A stretch of 13,074 nucleotides of DNA. It comes from an uncultured Catenibacterium sp. Its GTDB lineage: Bacteria; Bacillota_I; Bacilli_A; Erysipelotrichales; Coprobacillaceae. Position 1 is the stretch's first letter. Every line of letters starts with the position of its first letter. Shown here in pieces: positions 12,328 to 13,074 of the stretch. The notes below the pieces were generated by a model. The model was not told the origin of the DNA. It did no database searches and was given only the letters and a program-made list of their open reading frames with translations. Location of the stretch: NCBI RefSeq assembly GCF_900764565.1, contig NZ_CAAFOM010000025.1, forward strand, positions 1-13,074, written 5' to 3'. The position numbers and the translations under genes were made by a program.

Positions 12328-13074
12328 CTATAAATCAAAAATTGTAAGCTGATCACTTTCAGAAAAACCATTTAAAACACCCATCTTCTGAAGTGTCTCA
12401 ATATGTGTTCCTGAAAGACGTGTTCTCTTTTTAATGTCTTCAATAGAAGTGAAAGGTCTCTCCTTTCTTGCTTCTACAACTGAATCTCCTACTGCATCCC
12501 CTAGTCCATCAATAGATGTAAATGGAGGAATAATAGCTGTTGGATCATCAGGATTACATATAAACTTTCTTGAATCCGATTGATCAAGAGAAATCTTGCT
12601 GAATTTCAAGCCTCTTTCAAACATTTCTAATGCAACCTCAAAGACTGTAATCAACCCTTCTTCTTTATTAGATGCTTTATGTTCTGCCTTTAATTTCAGA
12701 CATTCCTGATATTTATCAAAAACTGCTTCTTTTCCCGCAATCAATGTTTCAATATCATAGAAATCACATCGTGTTGTGAAGTATACAGCATAATATTCTC
12801 TTGGATAATACAATTTCCACCAAGCTACACGTACGGCACTTAATACATAAGCAACGGCATGGGCTTTAGGGAACATGTACTTAATCTTCAAACATGAATC
12901 AATGTACCATTGTGGCACATTATACTTCTTCATTAATTCAACATAACCCTTTTGAGGGAATACTTTAGGTGACTTCCCTTTACGTACACATTCCATAATA
13001 TCGAAGGCATCCTTGTTAGGAAGTCCTTTTTCAATGAGATACACCATGATATCATCACGACATCCAATAACTTC
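12328..13074 (-). CDS. polC: DNA polymerase III PolC-type alpha subunit, C-terminal part
   Basis: PolC is the replicative DNA polymerase of low-GC Firmicutes. Only the last 248 residues are in the window; the frame is open to the edge (it begins EVIGCRDDI), so the ATG at 13047 is internal. Recognisable PolC segments are CLKIKYMFPKAHAVAYVLSA and the following WWKLYYPREYYAVYF. A helix-hairpin-helix-like stretch around SIDGLGDAVGDSVVEARK comes next. The protein ends in QLTIFDL, a match to the beta-clamp-binding consensus QLxLF found at the PolC C terminus. No conventional terminator lies between its TAG stop and the rimP promoter; the first hairpin downstream is the one in the rimP leader. Confidence 0.97.
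   Translation of the reverse strand, partial: EVIGCRDDIMVYLIEKGLPNKDAFDIMECVRKGKSPKVFPQKGYVELMKKYNVPQWYIDSCLKIKYMFPKAHAVAYVLSAVRVAWWKLYYPREYYAVYFTTRCDFYDIETLIAGKEAVFDKYQECLKLKAEHKASNKEEGLITVFEVALEMFERGLKFSKISLDQSDSRKFICNPDDPTAIIPPFTSIDGLGDAVGDSVVEARKERPFTSIEDIKKRTRLSGTHIETLQKMGVLNGFSESDQLTIFDL

Noticed and set aside
12328..13047. A complete 239-residue protein starting at the ATG at 13047
   Set aside because: The frame stays open to the window edge and the upstream residues (EVIGCRDDI) continue conserved PolC sequence, so this is the end of a larger gene.
1..13074. A defence system, mobile element, CRISPR array or new biosynthetic cluster
   Set aside because: No gene or repeat of these kinds appears; nearly every gene is a recognised core function, and the gaps are short and hold only promoters, hairpins and SD sites.

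Overview
The window is a compact, low-GC, entirely minus-strand block of housekeeping genes from a Gram-positive bacterium. The PolC-type replicative polymerase, a lipoprotein, strong Shine-Dalgarno (SD) sites and AT-rich sequence point to Bacillota. The gene order and protein character suggest an Erysipelotrichia/Coprobacillaceae-like gut Firmicute, but this taxonomic call is inference. There is no tRNA, rRNA, CRISPR array, insertion sequence or prophage gene. The longest gap between genes is about 120 bases. Read in the direction of transcription, the window runs from high to low coordinates.

(1) 13074-12328: the last 248 residues of polC, cut by the window edge. (2) 12301-7661: a near-consensus promoter, a 52-nt leader carrying a strong hairpin, then rimP-nusA-ylxR-ylxQ-infB-rbfA and an intrinsic terminator. 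This is the classic Firmicute transcription/translation operon (30S maturation, NusA, RNase P modulator, L7Ae-like protein, IF2, 30S cold-shock maturation factor). It is closed after rbfA rather than continuing into truB/ribF. (3) 7619-5521: a two-gene sugar unit, nagA plus a LacX-type aldose 1-epimerase, with its own promoter, a candidate operator and a strong terminator.

(4) 5513-24: a long operon of a lipoprotein, an RsuA-family pseudouridine synthase, trmB, a YtpP-like thioredoxin, a disordered protein of unknown function, acpS, a short SSB-like protein and lepA, ending in a terminator. An extra promoter lies before trmB. Most neighbours overlap or sit within a few bases, so translation is probably coupled. 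The genes concern tRNA/rRNA modification, thiol redox chemistry, fatty-acid carrier activation, ssDNA binding and ribosome function.

No clearly novel multi-gene system is visible. The best leads are regulatory or concern single proteins. They are a leader hairpin with a poor U-tract ahead of rimP-nusA (candidate NusA-dependent attenuator), a hairpin that masks the ribosome-binding site of the ssb-like gene, the uncharacterised 217-residue protein with a duplicated Ser-Pro-x-x-Gly motif, and a long acidic tail on NusA.
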